DNA from: JAPORY01 sp965215385
Lineage (GTDB): Bacteria > Pseudomonadota > Alphaproteobacteria > Rhodobacterales > Rhodobacteraceae
Assembly: GCA_965215385.1 (NCBI GenBank)
Contig: OZ244059.1
Coordinates: 1,054,001 to 1,118,000 of the forward strand
Direction of reading: 5' to 3'
DNA length: 64,000 bases
A program made the position numbers and the translations under genes. Shown piece by piece: positions 10,193 to 19,676 of this stretch. How positions within the stretch are numbered: the first letter of the stretch is position 1; the number at the start of each line of letters is the position of its first letter. Under the pieces are notes generated by a model. It was not told where the DNA came from. It saw only the letters and a list, made by a program, of their open reading frames with translations, and did no database searches.

Positions 10193-10664
10193 AGTTTTCA
10201 ATGGCGATGAAATACCTCTTGAGACGCTAACGTATTTTCGAGAGCGTTTTCGAGACCACCTGTACGACTTGGTTATTGAGGAGTTCGAGAAAAAATACCA
10301 AAACGGGGATTTGACAAGAACTGATATTGCTAAACAAATTGGACGGCGCCCCGAACAGATCACTCGCTGGCTTGGTGCGCCGGGAAACTGGACTCTTGAG
10401 ACCGTCAGCGACCTTTTGTTGGCAATTACGAAGTCCGAGCCGGTTGTGAGTTTGTTACCTTTAGCGGGACGAGCCCCTCGAGACTATCAAGGACAAGATG
10501 ATCTAACATCTCCTCATAGGAATGAGGTTGAATTCCGTTCGGTAGCAAAAACAGCAATTGCAGCACATGAAGACCGTTTCAAATCAGGAATGGATAACCA
10601 AATAATTCCATTTACCCAGTTGCAGCACTCCGGAAGCGATGCAATGTCTGCGGGGATAATATGA
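10161..10664 (+). CDS. XRE-type helix-turn-helix protein, second gene of the cassette
   Basis: A 167-residue protein with one helix-turn-helix at about residues 50-85 (GDLTRTDIAKQIGRRPEQIT, then RWLGAPGNWTLETVSDLLLA). The first helices (LETLTYFRERFRDHLYDLVI) are followed by the HTH and a long, probably disordered C-terminal tail. It starts at ATG 10161 after a GGGAG motif and overlaps the end of the preceding gene; the frame remains open further upstream, but that is antecedent gene sequence in another frame. Its stop shares ATGA with the next start at 10661, so the three genes are likely one translationally coupled operon. Likely role: DNA-binding regulator or antitoxin of the RelE-like neighbour. 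Confidence 0.8.
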   Translation: MTTSQNSFLSEVFNGDEIPLETLTYFRERFRDHLYDLVIEEFEKKYQNGDLTRTDIAKQIGRRPEQITRWLGAPGNWTLETVSDLLLAITKSEPVVSLLPLAGRAPRDYQGQDDLTSPHRNEVEFRSVAKTAIAAHEDRFKSGMDNQIIPFTQLQHSGSDAMSAGII

Positions 10665-11317
10665 AGCTTGTTGACATAGTGATGAGTCAAGTCACGAGGT
10701 TATGTCAGGCGACGAGACCGAAAGGTCAGCCCTATTGGCCGCACCTAGTCTCTAAGATAGCAGATCAATATCGCTTCCAAGTTAAGCCGGAAACCATCGC
10801 TGACCTTGAGGGGTTTAAGCTCAAATTTCGCCATGGCTTGTTTGATGATCAAGCGATCGATTCTCTCGAAATTTACAATGACGGTATCATCGTCAAGTGT
10901 ATCTCCAACACGGATTTGATTGATAGGTTTATTGACGAACTCCTAGATTGGTTCGAACATAACTATGGTGGTAGATTTCTTGAGACTCAAACCGTTGGGA
11001 CAATGTATGAGAGTCACTTAATCATTGAGGCTAATCGAGATGTTTTTCAGCCATTGGAGTCATATCGGCCGATTCTTCGAATGATTGGAGAATTTCTTGA
11101 GGAATCATCAAATCTGAACACCAAATTCGAGACGTACGGACTCATTTTTTCGGCCGATCGGACACAGATTTCTTCTATAAAGCCCATTGCCTTTCGACTA
11201 GAGCGGCGAGAGGGAGTCGAATTTCCGCGACAACTGTTTTTTTCTTCCGCGCCACTGAAGACAGACCAACATTTGCGTATTCTTGAACAAATACCGCTTG
11301 TGGCAAGTCAACAATGA
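10661..11317 (+). CDS. Conserved-looking protein of unknown function, third gene of the cassette
   Basis: A 218-residue soluble protein with no family I can name. No signal peptide, membrane helix or metal motif is visible. Predicted alternating strands and helices: a strand pair around IDSLEIYNDGIIVKC, helices around LIDRFIDELLDWFEHNYG, then strands around YESHLIIEANRDV, and a C-terminal block FRLERREGVEFPRQLFFS followed by KTDQHLRILEQI. It starts in an ATGA overlap with the HTH gene, so it is almost certainly made together with it. A third component beyond a toxin-antitoxin pair is unusual; it could be a chaperone, effector or capsid-type adaptor, but none of this can be shown here. Confidence 0.75.
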   Translation: MKLVDIVMSQVTRLCQATRPKGQPYWPHLVSKIADQYRFQVKPETIADLEGFKLKFRHGLFDDQAIDSLEIYNDGIIVKCISNTDLIDRFIDELLDWFEHNYGGRFLETQTVGTMYESHLIIEANRDVFQPLESYRPILRMIGEFLEESSNLNTKFETYGLIFSADRTQISSIKPIAFRLERREGVEFPRQLFFSSAPLKTDQHLRILEQIPLVASQQ

Positions 11318-12839
11318 GAACATTGGAGTGACGAACGACGATTTGGTTCCGGTGATTTGTTGTCCGACGAGCTAGGTTTCGCGGCAACCGTTCAGTTCTC
11401 TTGGTCTCGATTTCGATACCTGCGAGAATTAGCACTGTCATCCTGATTCCACCTGCGCTGACTGTGATCGTGCTTGCAGGTCAGTATTCGCTAATGTGAC
11501 TATGATGGTCTCGGTCCTATTCTACCCTGTTATTGCCAACCACGGACAATAACTGCATGGCTGCAGGCATATTGTCGATCAGTTTCAAAAGTAACATCGT
11601 GCTGCAGCAATCTCAAAATACTGCAGAACTAGGTTTTTTCAGCGCGCTAAAAAAGCTTGAAATTGACTGAGAAAGAACCTCTAGCGTTGAAATTAGTACA
11701 ATCATTTCTCACGAGTGACGGGCATAAGCACCTCTCGCGACCAAATTTGCTCAATCAAGCTGGTGCCAGGAGATGAATTAGAAAGCTGAGGATTGACGCC
11801 GCAAGGCCGATCAACAAAGCTATCGCAAGGATCAGCCGCGTCTCGGGCTTGGCGGCGTCCTCTCAATTAGCGGCCCTGTCAGTGCGCAGCTCCGCCAATT
11901 TCGCATCAATCCGAGATTCAATTGCTTCTTTCTCCGCACTGGTTGCCCTCAACTTGCCGCGCAGTTCTCCTCCAGCATAGCAACCGCGAGCGCGATATCG
12001 CGCTCGGCGCCGGGTTCATCATTCGATTCTGCGTCCGTCAATCAGTTCTTGTCTCTGCCATTGTCTAAATCAACAAGCATTGATACTGTGATTAAGAGCG
12101 CATTGAGAACCACACTCCATCCACATTTGGCGGCATTATCTGCCGAAAACCTGTTTCACAAAAAGTGCCACCTTTGCACGAAGCTTCCAGAAAACAGTAA
12201 GCAAAAAGTTTGTTCTCTACAACTAGTTTTACATTAGGGCCTATTGAAAAGCCGGACGTTATTAACGCGACCCATCTCTATCGTCATAATCGTACTTCAG
12301 CCCGCTATTGCAGCCGAACGCCGCAGATCGTTGCCCGGTAAACCCATCTGGAACATCAGCTTTTTTGATTAACGATAAAGCCTAAACCTAAATGGCACTA
12401 GCCGCCGCTCAAGAAAGGTAATCTCTGGCAGGTCTGTTGGCAGAAGTGTAACCTTCTAAGTTGAGGCTGTGCAAAGCTTGACCATCAGATTTCACCAGTT
12501 CTCCGAATCAATTTAACCGTGCGCAAACCAAATAAGCCACCATCTCCACAGAATTATATTGCCTACTGAATTGCATGCGACGAGGATCAGTATATAATCA
12601 CACACATACGGCAAGTGTGTCTCATTGGTAGCGATTCGGGCAGTGTCAAATTGCGAGTGTTGACAAACTGTTCACGCCTCGCAATGCATCGCATCAAACT
12701 CAAAACCTTTCGCTTTAAGGTGCAGGCGGGTGAATTCATTCAATCTTTTCTGACCCGCTATATCGAACCCCTACCCTAATCTGTGGCACCGAAGAGCACC
12801 AATCACCGCAATCCATGCAATAGCCTAAAGGTCGTCTCA
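11318..12839. other. Long decayed intergenic region upstream of ileS
   Basis: About 1.5 kb with one recognisable gene fragment (separate entry, 11761-12045, minus strand). In many proteobacteria ribF precedes ileS; no trace of ribF could be seen. A 62-codon open frame at 12049-12237 has no ribosome-binding site and is not called. No RNA gene recognised. Confidence 0.4.
11761..12045 (-). pseudogene. Fragment of a small coiled-coil, membrane-anchored protein gene
   Basis: On the minus strand a frame reads KLRATSAEKEAIESRIDAKL, AELRTDRAAN, a TGA stop, and then EDAAKPETRLILAIALLIGL followed by AASILSFLIHLLAP: a charged coiled-coil followed by one hydrophobic segment. Domain order and composition resemble small alphaproteobacterial coiled-coil membrane proteins (DUF1640-like), but the assignment is only by pattern. 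No start codon with a ribosome-binding site and an internal stop, so treated as a relic. Confidence 0.35.
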
Positions 12840-15800
12840 ATGGGCAACGACAAATTGGACCAACAGTACAAAGATACGCTCAACCTGCCCCGCACGACGT
12901 TTCCCATGCGAGCAGGTTTACCCAAGCGTGAACTAGAATGGTTGGCGCGATGGGATCGTATCAACGTCTATCATCAACTCCGAAAAAAGCGGCGAGGAGT
13001 CTTTACGCTGCACGACGGACCACCCTACGCGAACGGTCATCTCCACATCGGACACGCGCTCAATAAAACGATAAAGGACATGATCGTGCGGTCGCATCAG
13101 ATGATGGGTTTCGATAGTCGATTTATTCCGGGTTGGGACTGTCACGGCCTGCCCATTGAATGGAAGATTGAGGAAGATTATCGAAAAAAGAGGAAAAACA
13201 AGGACGACATCCCGATCAATGAATTCCGAGCCGAATGCCGCAAATTTGCGGCCCACTGGGTTGCGGTTCAGCGGGAAGAATTTCGACGCCTAGGTGTGAC
13301 TGGCAATTGGTTCAATCCCTATCTCACGATGGATTTTCATGCCGAGCGCGTGATTGCTGAGGAGTTTATGAAACTCCTGATGAATGGCACCCTGTACCAG
13401 GGGTCCAAGCCCGTGATGTGGTCTCCACTCGAACAAACGGCGCTAGCTGAGGCCGAGGTCGAATACAGGGAGAAAGAAAGTTTCACAATTTGGGTTAAAT
13501 TTCGGGTTGAGCAAGAGCCTGGCGGGCAGATAGGAAGGCACCAAAATAACTCGCTGGTTGGTGCCGATGTCATCATTTGGACCACAACACCGTGGACGAT
13601 TCCCGCTAATAAGGGCGTGGTGTATGGTCCCGACATTGCCTACGGCCTTTACCAGGTTCGCAACGCACCAGCGGCTTGCTGGGCACAAGCTGGTGACCGT
13701 TACTTGCTAGCCGATAAACGCGCAGCAGCAGCCCTAAATCAAGCGCGGCTTACCGACGACATGTGGATACGAGTTCGTGATGTTGATGTCTCCGAATTTG
13801 CGGGGCTCAAACTCGTACACCCTTTGCAAGGAGCGAACGGTGCCAACGGTGAATGGGATGATCTGCGTGACTTTCGGGCGGCAGATTTTGTCTCCGCGGA
13901 AGAGGGTACCGGCTTTGTTCATTGCGCACCATCGCACGGCATGGAGGAATTTGATCTCTATCGTGGGCTCGATATGCTTGATGAGGTCATCACCTACTAT
14001 GTCACCGATGCTGGTGGGTTCCGAGAAGACCTGCCATTTTTTGGCGGCACATTCATCTTGAACCGTAAGGGCGGCGAGGGCGAAGCCAATACGGCAGTTA
14101 TCGACAAGCTAGCAGAGGTAGGCGGCCTACTTGCTCGGGGAAAAATCCGACATTCATACCCCCATTCGTGGCGCTCAAAGGCTCCCGTCATCTATCGCAA
14201 TACACCGCAATGGTTTGCTGCAATCGATAAAGACTTGGAGATTGAAAACGACCGGTTCACCATTCGTGAGCGCGCCCTTGCCGAAATCGATAAAGTTGAG
14301 TGGACCCCCAAATCAGGACGCAATCGCCTCCACTCCATGATGGCGAAGCGCCCAGATTGGGTCCTTTCACGACAACGCGCATGGGGTGTTCCGATAACCT
14401 GCTTTACCAAAAAAAACACACTCCCATCTGACCCTGACTTCCTATTGCGCAATCACGAAGTTAACCAACGTATTGTTGACGCATTCGAAGCTGAGGGTGC
14501 GGACGCGTGGTATGAAGAAGATGCAAAGTCGCGGTTCTTAGCCGGAATAGTAAATCCTGACGACTATGATCTGGTCACCGATATTCTTGATGTGTGGTTT
14601 GACAGCGGCTCGACGCATGCCTTCACGCTGAGAGATCGCGACGATGGCACCGAAGATGGTATTGCCGACGTCTATATGGAAGGGACCGACCAGCATCGGG
14701 GGTGGTTCCATTCCTCACTCCTGCAGTCGGTCGGCACTCAAGGTCATGCCCCCTATCGAAAAGTCGTTACCCACGGCTTTACACTTGATGAGAATGGCAT
14801 GAAAATGTCCAAGAGTCTTGGCAACATTATTGCACCGCAAGAGGTGATCAATCAGTATGGTGCTGATATTTTGCGCCTTTGGGTTGCCCAAACTGACTAT
14901 ACAGCGGACCAAAGAATCGGAGTCGAGATACTCAAGGGTGCAACCGATAGTTACCGTCGGTTGCGCAATACCATGCGCTTCATGTTAGGCTCACTGAGTC
15001 ACTTTACCCCGACCGATGCCATATCACCGTCGGAAATGCCAGAACTCGAACGCTACCTACTGCACCGGTTGGCAACGCTTGATGAACTAGTACGCACAAA
15101 GTACCAAGCCTTTGACTTTCAGGGGGTGTTTCAAGAAGTCTTTTCCTTTGCAACCACTGATCTTTCGTCATTCTATTTCGATATCCGCAAAGATGCGCTG
15201 TATTGCGATGACGACACCGTTCGGCGTCGCGCCACCCGTACGGTGCTTGATATTTTGTTTCATCGCTTGACGACATGGGTCGCTCCGATCCTTGTGTTTA
15301 CGATGGAGGAAGTCTGGTTGCAACGATACCCAGCAGACAATAGCTCCGTCCATTTGCAAGACTTCCCAGAACAAAAAAGCGAATGGCTCGATCCCAAATT
15401 AGCCGAAAGATGGTCAGTAATTCGACAGGCGCGGCGGGTTGTAACGGCCGCTCTTGAGATTGAGCGTCAAAACAAAATCATTGGTTCGTCGCTGGAAGCG
15501 TCTCCAATCGTTTATGTTCGTGACCAAGAAACACTTAATTTATTGATTGCCGTCGATTTTGCCGACGTCTGTATTACTTCGAGAATCACTCTAACGTCTG
15601 ATCCGGCACCGCAACATGCGTTCGAACTGCCTGAAATCGCTGGTATCCGCGTAGTCTGCAACATAGCCACCGGCGAAAAGTGCCAGCGCTGCTGGAAAAC
15701 TCTACCTGATGTCGGATCGCATAGTTGGGACGGGGTTTGCGCTCGCTGTGACCAAGCTTTGACCGCTCGGCAAAATGAATGTGCGATAACCGGCTCGTGA
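12840..15800 (+). CDS. ileS: Isoleucine-tRNA ligase IleS
   Basis: Class I aminoacyl-tRNA synthetase that charges tRNA-Ile in the cytoplasm and edits valine. The 986-residue length fits the bacterial type. Seen directly: PPYANGHLHIGHAL with the HIGH motif at residues 69-72; GWDCHGLPIEWKIEE; the editing domain with IIWTTTPWTIPANKG; the KMSKS loop (MKMSKSLGN) starting at Lys655; and the C-terminal zinc finger CQRCW (Cys948, Cys951) with CARC (Cys967, Cys970). I chose ATG 12840, which has AAAGG nine bases upstream; a GTG 57 bases earlier keeps the frame open but adds residues not typical of the family. The usual downstream partner lspA is absent; degraded DNA follows. Confidence 0.97.
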   Translation: MGNDKLDQQYKDTLNLPRTTFPMRAGLPKRELEWLARWDRINVYHQLRKKRRGVFTLHDGPPYANGHLHIGHALNKTIKDMIVRSHQMMGFDSRFIPGWDCHGLPIEWKIEEDYRKKRKNKDDIPINEFRAECRKFAAHWVAVQREEFRRLGVTGNWFNPYLTMDFHAERVIAEEFMKLLMNGTLYQGSKPVMWSPLEQTALAEAEVEYREKESFTIWVKFRVEQEPGGQIGRHQNNSLVGADVIIWTTTPWTIPANKGVVYGPDIAYGLYQVRNAPAACWAQAGDRYLLADKRAAAALNQARLTDDMWIRVRDVDVSEFAGLKLVHPLQGANGANGEWDDLRDFRAADFVSAEEGTGFVHCAPSHGMEEFDLYRGLDMLDEVITYYVTDAGGFREDLPFFGGTFILNRKGGEGEANTAVIDKLAEVGGLLARGKIRHSYPHSWRSKAPVIYRNTPQWFAAIDKDLEIENDRFTIRERALAEIDKVEWTPKSGRNRLHSMMAKRPDWVLSRQRAWGVPITCFTKKNTLPSDPDFLLRNHEVNQRIVDAFEAEGADAWYEEDAKSRFLAGIVNPDDYDLVTDILDVWFDSGSTHAFTLRDRDDGTEDGIADVYMEGTDQHRGWFHSSLLQSVGTQGHAPYRKVVTHGFTLDENGMKMSKSLGNIIAPQEVINQYGADILRLWVAQTDYTADQRIGVEILKGATDSYRRLRNTMRFMLGSLSHFTPTDAISPSEMPELERYLLHRLATLDELVRTKYQAFDFQGVFQEVFSFATTDLSSFYFDIRKDALYCDDDTVRRRATRTVLDILFHRLTTWVAPILVFTMEEVWLQRYPADNSSVHLQDFPEQKSEWLDPKLAERWSVIRQARRVVTAALEIERQNKIIGSSLEASPIVYVRDQETLNLLIAVDFADVCITSRITLTSDPAPQHAFELPEIAGIRVVCNIATGEKCQRCWKTLPDVGSHSWDGVCARCDQALTARQNECAITGS

Positions 15801-15937
15801 TAAAGCCGTTCCGCAAGAATGGCCCAAATTTTCCCAAAAACTGTCAAATTCTCGTAATTTCCAATTTTTTTTGAAAAGGGGCTGAAAGTTGGGGGCGGTC
15901 CTGTCCGGCAATTGATTCCGACATCGTGGAGGGCAAA

Positions 15938-16740
15938 ATGCCGAAGAATGCAGTGATTGGCAGCATCATCGTCACCTTAACGATAGTGCTCGAGACTAGG
16001 AATGGCGACGCTACCGCCGACAGCTGTCGCGCAGCAGTATGACAGAGAGCCCTTTCAACTATCGGGCGAGACTAGAAACTACTTCTACCGGTTCGAATAC
16101 GGCAGAAGCGGGTGGCACGACCGCAACGGCAATTTCATCGGTAGCAAAGAGGGACAGCAGGCTTCCCGCGGTAGCGACTCATCCACTTACCCGCGCAGAG
16201 GAGCGCCGACACCCGACAAAATCAACATTTACTCTCTGAACTGTATTGAGCACTTTCGAACGTGGCGCGATCCAGGCAGCAATACCTGCCAGCCGGTCAG
16301 TTCTGTCGCCTGCGCTTGGGAAGTAGGGGGTCGTGTCGTCAACAGGCGTGGAATTGATAATCAACATTGCCAATGCCGGTGGGACCTTCCAGAGTGGCAT
16401 TCGGCAGACGGAACAGCAGGGTGGCTTCCGAGAACATCACACGAATTGCCTACCATATACTGGTGGATCTGGTACCAAATGCCCGATCAACCTGAGGCTC
16501 TTAGAATAGCATCAGCGCGTGGTGATGCTTGCGTGGGCGCATAGTTCGACGGCGACGGGGCGAGTGTTCGAAATGCCACCAGTCGGCCGGTGGTGGCCAG
16601 CGCGACTTTTATCGCTTCGGCTTATCTGTCAGGCGATGACTCTATACCTCACCGGCATCCAGAACTGTCCAAGACGTGCTGATGCTGACTACGACATAGT
16701 GTGTCGACGCTGGAGTATCTATCAACGATCTCAGTAGAGC
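15938..16740 (+). pseudogene. Decayed gene for an exported protein
   Basis: ATG 15938, preceded by GGAGGG, starts a signal-peptide-like segment (MPKNAVIGSIIVTLTIVL). The frame then runs into a stop, while the neighbouring frame carries on with MATLPPTAVAQQ, a plausible signal-peptide cleavage region, and SGETRNYFYRFEYGRSGWHD up to about 16240. Further plausible coding pieces shift frames again around 16350-16740 (for example VVASATFIASAYLSGDDSIP). The most economical reading is one secreted-protein gene broken by several frameshifts. I do not recognise the family. A 180-codon open frame at 16002-16544 is part of it and should not be taken as an intact gene. Confidence 0.5.
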
Positions 16741-17068
16741 AGAGTACATGCTGTCGCTCTTGGCCGCGGCGGTCGTCGCTGCCAAATATCCGCGCTTTTC
16801 GAAAACCGTCTACACGCTAACAAAGCCAACAAACAACCTCGGCACTCCCGTGAAATAGGGCGTCCAACACGAGGGGCTGCGATATTTTTCGGATACTTGA
16901 AATAGGCGGCCTTTGCTGTCGGAGTGTGAGCGTCGTTGTTCATTGACGGGTAAGCAACAGCGGGTACTGTCGGAAATGGCGATTTGATCCAATGGCTGTT
17001 AACGGCGGCGTACTTGCAATAATTCGCGTTTAGAACTCTGCTAAACACCGCTCGCTATTGTCGCATTA
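16741..17068. other. Decayed tail or intergenic DNA after the broken exported-protein gene
   Basis: A plus-strand stretch starting AEYMLSLLAAAVVAAKYP may be the C-terminal continuation of the decayed exported-protein gene, ending in stops near 16860. No terminator for the convergent pcs operon could be seen. Confidence 0.35.
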
Positions 17069-17779
17069 CTATTCGAGTGATGTAGTACGTTCTTGACTTG
17101 ACAAGACTTGCTGCAGAATGCCAGCAAAACATAGATACATTGAGGTGATCACCAGCCCCCAAATCACCCAATGATTAGGCTCAAAATCTACCCACGCGAC
17201 CCAACCCGCAAAACCAGTCCAAGCCAAAGCCATCGGCAAAGAAACCAACTGCCAGCGCTCGGTTCTCACCGGGTGGATAAATTTCAGCGGTAGAAACATT
17301 GAGACCGATAGGATCGTGACAATCACAAGGCACCACTGCCAGGCGGGGGCTAGCGCGAATAAAACCAACACCACCATATTCCAGCAGCCCGGAAAACCAG
17401 AAAAGGAATTATCCTTGGTTTTCATCCGATTGTCAGCAAAATACATCGCGCTCGCGAACGTTAAAATAATTATCATAGCCCATCCCGACCAGCCGTCCAT
17501 CAAGCCTGATGAAAACAAGGCGAATGCTGGAATGAACACATAGGTCAGATAATCAATAATCAGATCCAAAAGTATGCCGTCGAACTCTGGCGCATGCGTC
17601 TTAACATCAAACTTACGCGCCAACGGTCCATCTATGCCATCAACGACGAAGGCAACAACCAACCAAAGGAACATGAGGTCCCAGTGGCCGTCAATGGCGG
17701 CCAACATGGCCAGCATCGCGAAAACCGCGCCACTGGCCGTCAGTAGATGAACAATAATGGCTTTGGCGCGAGCTGACAT
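17069..17779 (-). CDS. pcs: Phosphatidylcholine synthase Pcs
   Basis: Integral inner-membrane enzyme that condenses CDP-diacylglycerol with choline to phosphatidylcholine. 236 residues with about eight hydrophobic segments. The CDP-alcohol phosphotransferase signature is present in the modified form characteristic of Pcs: DGIDGPLAR, 12 residues, then GILLDLIID (D-x2-DG-x2-AR-x12-G-x3-D-x3-D). Pcs needs external choline, so the organism probably meets choline from a eukaryote, which fits a host-associated life but does not prove it. It starts 39 bp after xerC ends on the same strand, so probably co-transcribed with xerC and the DUF484 gene. Confidence 0.92.
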   Translation of the reverse strand: MSARAKAIIVHLLTASGAVFAMLAMLAAIDGHWDLMFLWLVVAFVVDGIDGPLARKFDVKTHAPEFDGILLDLIIDYLTYVFIPAFALFSSGLMDGWSGWAMIIILTFASAMYFADNRMKTKDNSFSGFPGCWNMVVLVLFALAPAWQWCLVIVTILSVSMFLPLKFIHPVRTERWQLVSLPMALAWTGFAGWVAWVDFEPNHWVIWGLVITSMYLCFAGILQQVLSSQERTTSLE

Positions 17780-17818
17780 GAACAGGCAAGTGAAATATCA
17801 ATGGCGGTCTTAGCGCGA

Positions 17819-18748
17819 TCAGGCACGGGGGTGAGCCTCATCGTACACCGCCTTCAGCCGCCGCATATCGACAGCCGTATAGGTTTGGGTCGTGGATAAC
17901 GACGCGTGACCAAGCAACTCTTGAATCGTTCGCAGATCACCCCCGGATGCAAGCAAATGCGTGGCAAAGCTATGTCGCATCGCGTGCGGGGTAGCCGTTG
18001 GGGGCAAACCAAGCTGCAATCGCATGGTCTCTGTGACTTTCTGCACCGTACGCGGGGATAGCGGACCACCGCGAACACCCCGAAAAATTGGTTCCGCTCG
18101 CACGAGCGAGAAGGGACACAATTCAAGATACGTGTCGGTAGCTTCTCGGGCGACCGGGAGCACTGGTACGACTCTTTCCTTCTCACCCTTACCAGTAATT
18201 TGCAAGACTCTCGGTAGTGGCGAATCTCTTCCGGTGAGGCCGAGTGCCTCTGAGACCCGTAAGCCACAGGCGTATAACAGCGTTAGAACGGCAACGTTAC
18301 GGGCCGCGACCCAAGGGGGGACGGACTGCACGGATGCAGTCTTGATCATTGTCGTCACTGCTCTCGAATCAAGTGGGCGCGGGAGACGCTTCGGTACCTT
18401 TGGTGCTCGCATCATCAGCACGGCTGTAGGATCAAAACCCTCTTGCGTCGCTAGCCAACCATAGAAGTTCTTAACAGCCGACAGCTTACGTGCTAGTGAT
18501 CTTGCGCCGACACCGGCGTTTCGCAAATGCGCCATCCACGCCCGCATGTCACGCAAGCCGATTCCTGATAGTAATTCAGCTCGCACCCCTTCACCCCTAT
18601 ATTCGAGCATGAAGCGGAGAAATTCGCCGATATCGCGGCGATAAGCCAAGACAGTATTGTTCGCCGACCCCTTGGCGATGATACGACTGCGAAGCCACGC
18701 CTCTTGAATGTCGAACAGTTCGGGCGGAAGTGTTTCTACGTCAGCCAA
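17819..18748 (-). CDS. xerC: Tyrosine recombinase XerC
   Basis: Site-specific recombinase that with XerD resolves chromosome dimers at dif. 309 residues, normal length. The N-terminal SAM-like core-binding domain (residues about 10-105) precedes the catalytic domain with the complete set Arg164 (ACGLRVSEAL), Lys187 (GKGEKERVVP), His255 and Arg258 (HAMRHSFATHLL), His281 (GHASLSTTQTY) and nucleophile Tyr290. Its start lies 13 bp inside the end of the DUF484 gene, the conserved DUF484-xerC pairing, which supports XerC over a phage integrase. Confidence 0.95.
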   Translation of the reverse strand: MADVETLPPELFDIQEAWLRSRIIAKGSANNTVLAYRRDIGEFLRFMLEYRGEGVRAELLSGIGLRDMRAWMAHLRNAGVGARSLARKLSAVKNFYGWLATQEGFDPTAVLMMRAPKVPKRLPRPLDSRAVTTMIKTASVQSVPPWVAARNVAVLTLLYACGLRVSEALGLTGRDSPLPRVLQITGKGEKERVVPVLPVAREATDTYLELCPFSLVRAEPIFRGVRGGPLSPRTVQKVTETMRLQLGLPPTATPHAMRHSFATHLLASGGDLRTIQELLGHASLSTTQTYTAVDMRRLKAVYDEAHPRA

Positions 18749-19437
18749 TGCCGTAACCTTCGATCACATACTCCGGCCAACAACGATAGCAAATCAACGC
18801 CTTGCTGGGGCGCGAACTTTTGTGGATCTTCGTGCCCTAGAATCAAAAGGCCGCATGATCGCTTTGTGCCGAGCGAAAGCCGGAGGCAAGCCTCTGAGCG
18901 TATGCGGCGAAAATTCTTCCCGTGAATCCGGCGATCTGCCTGATTTAACTGTCGCAAAACGACTTGTTTCCCAGCGGCCTTACCCTGGTCTCCGAGGTAA
19001 TCATTCACAAAGCCCTTAGGTACAATGTGGAAGTGAGAAATTGTGCTGAAGTCATTCGGTTCCTTGCTGGTAAGCTCAAGTGCTAAGCCAAGCGAGTCAA
19101 CTTGCAGAATATGTAGGACCTCACCGCCGAGATCGCGCAAAAATTCTCGAAAGTCGGCGGCATCAAGCATTCTGAGGATCGCACGATGGATTTGCGCCGT
19201 GCCCGCAACATTTTCGTAGGCAGCGGCGACCACGCCGCGATGAGTGCTGGTTAACTGACTCAAGCGTTGCTCAAGTTGCTGCATAGCAATTCCACGAAAA
19301 TCAATGACATTTTCGGCACGTGTGTCCTCTTGAGCCGATAAGAGTGCGCGAATGACATCCTCATCGGCAAGAACTTGATCGGCTCGCGCGATGATGGCTT
19401 CGCGGAGTGATTCGTCGAGTTTGTTGGGATTGCTCAT
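18736..19437 (-). CDS. DUF484 family protein (GAF-like), xerC partner
   Basis: A 233-residue cytoplasmic protein of the DUF484 family, which has a GAF-like fold and is almost always found directly upstream of xerC in proteobacteria. Marks are the N-terminal helical part (EDVIRALLSAQEDTRAENVI, then DFRGIAMQQLEQRL) and the C-terminal block LSLGTKRSCGLLILGHEDP followed by FAPQQGVDLLSLLAGVCDRR. Function is not established. It overlaps xerC by 13 bp, implying coupled translation, and would be first gene of the DUF484-xerC-pcs operon. Confidence 0.9.
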   Translation of the reverse strand: MSNPNKLDESLREAIIARADQVLADEDVIRALLSAQEDTRAENVIDFRGIAMQQLEQRLSQLTSTHRGVVAAAYENVAGTAQIHRAILRMLDAADFREFLRDLGGEVLHILQVDSLGLALELTSKEPNDFSTISHFHIVPKGFVNDYLGDQGKAAGKQVVLRQLNQADRRIHGKNFRRIRSEACLRLSLGTKRSCGLLILGHEDPQKFAPQQGVDLLSLLAGVCDRRLRHWLT

Positions 19438-19676
19438 TGGCTATTCATATCTCATCGGGTGGAGGAGTATCGGCACGTTCCAAAGCATTATACTCGAATT
19501 TTGCTCAAACCGCGAATCTTTGTTCGCTGGTCTATCGGTAGCAAAACTCGTCCAGTTTCGATCAACAGCCAATCAGGTTCCGTGTGCAGGTTGTGTCTTC
19601 TCTGATCATCTCGTGTCGATAGCTTAGCCGGCGGCCGCAAGACCAAACGCAAGCCAGAGCCGCACCAGAGCGTTGT

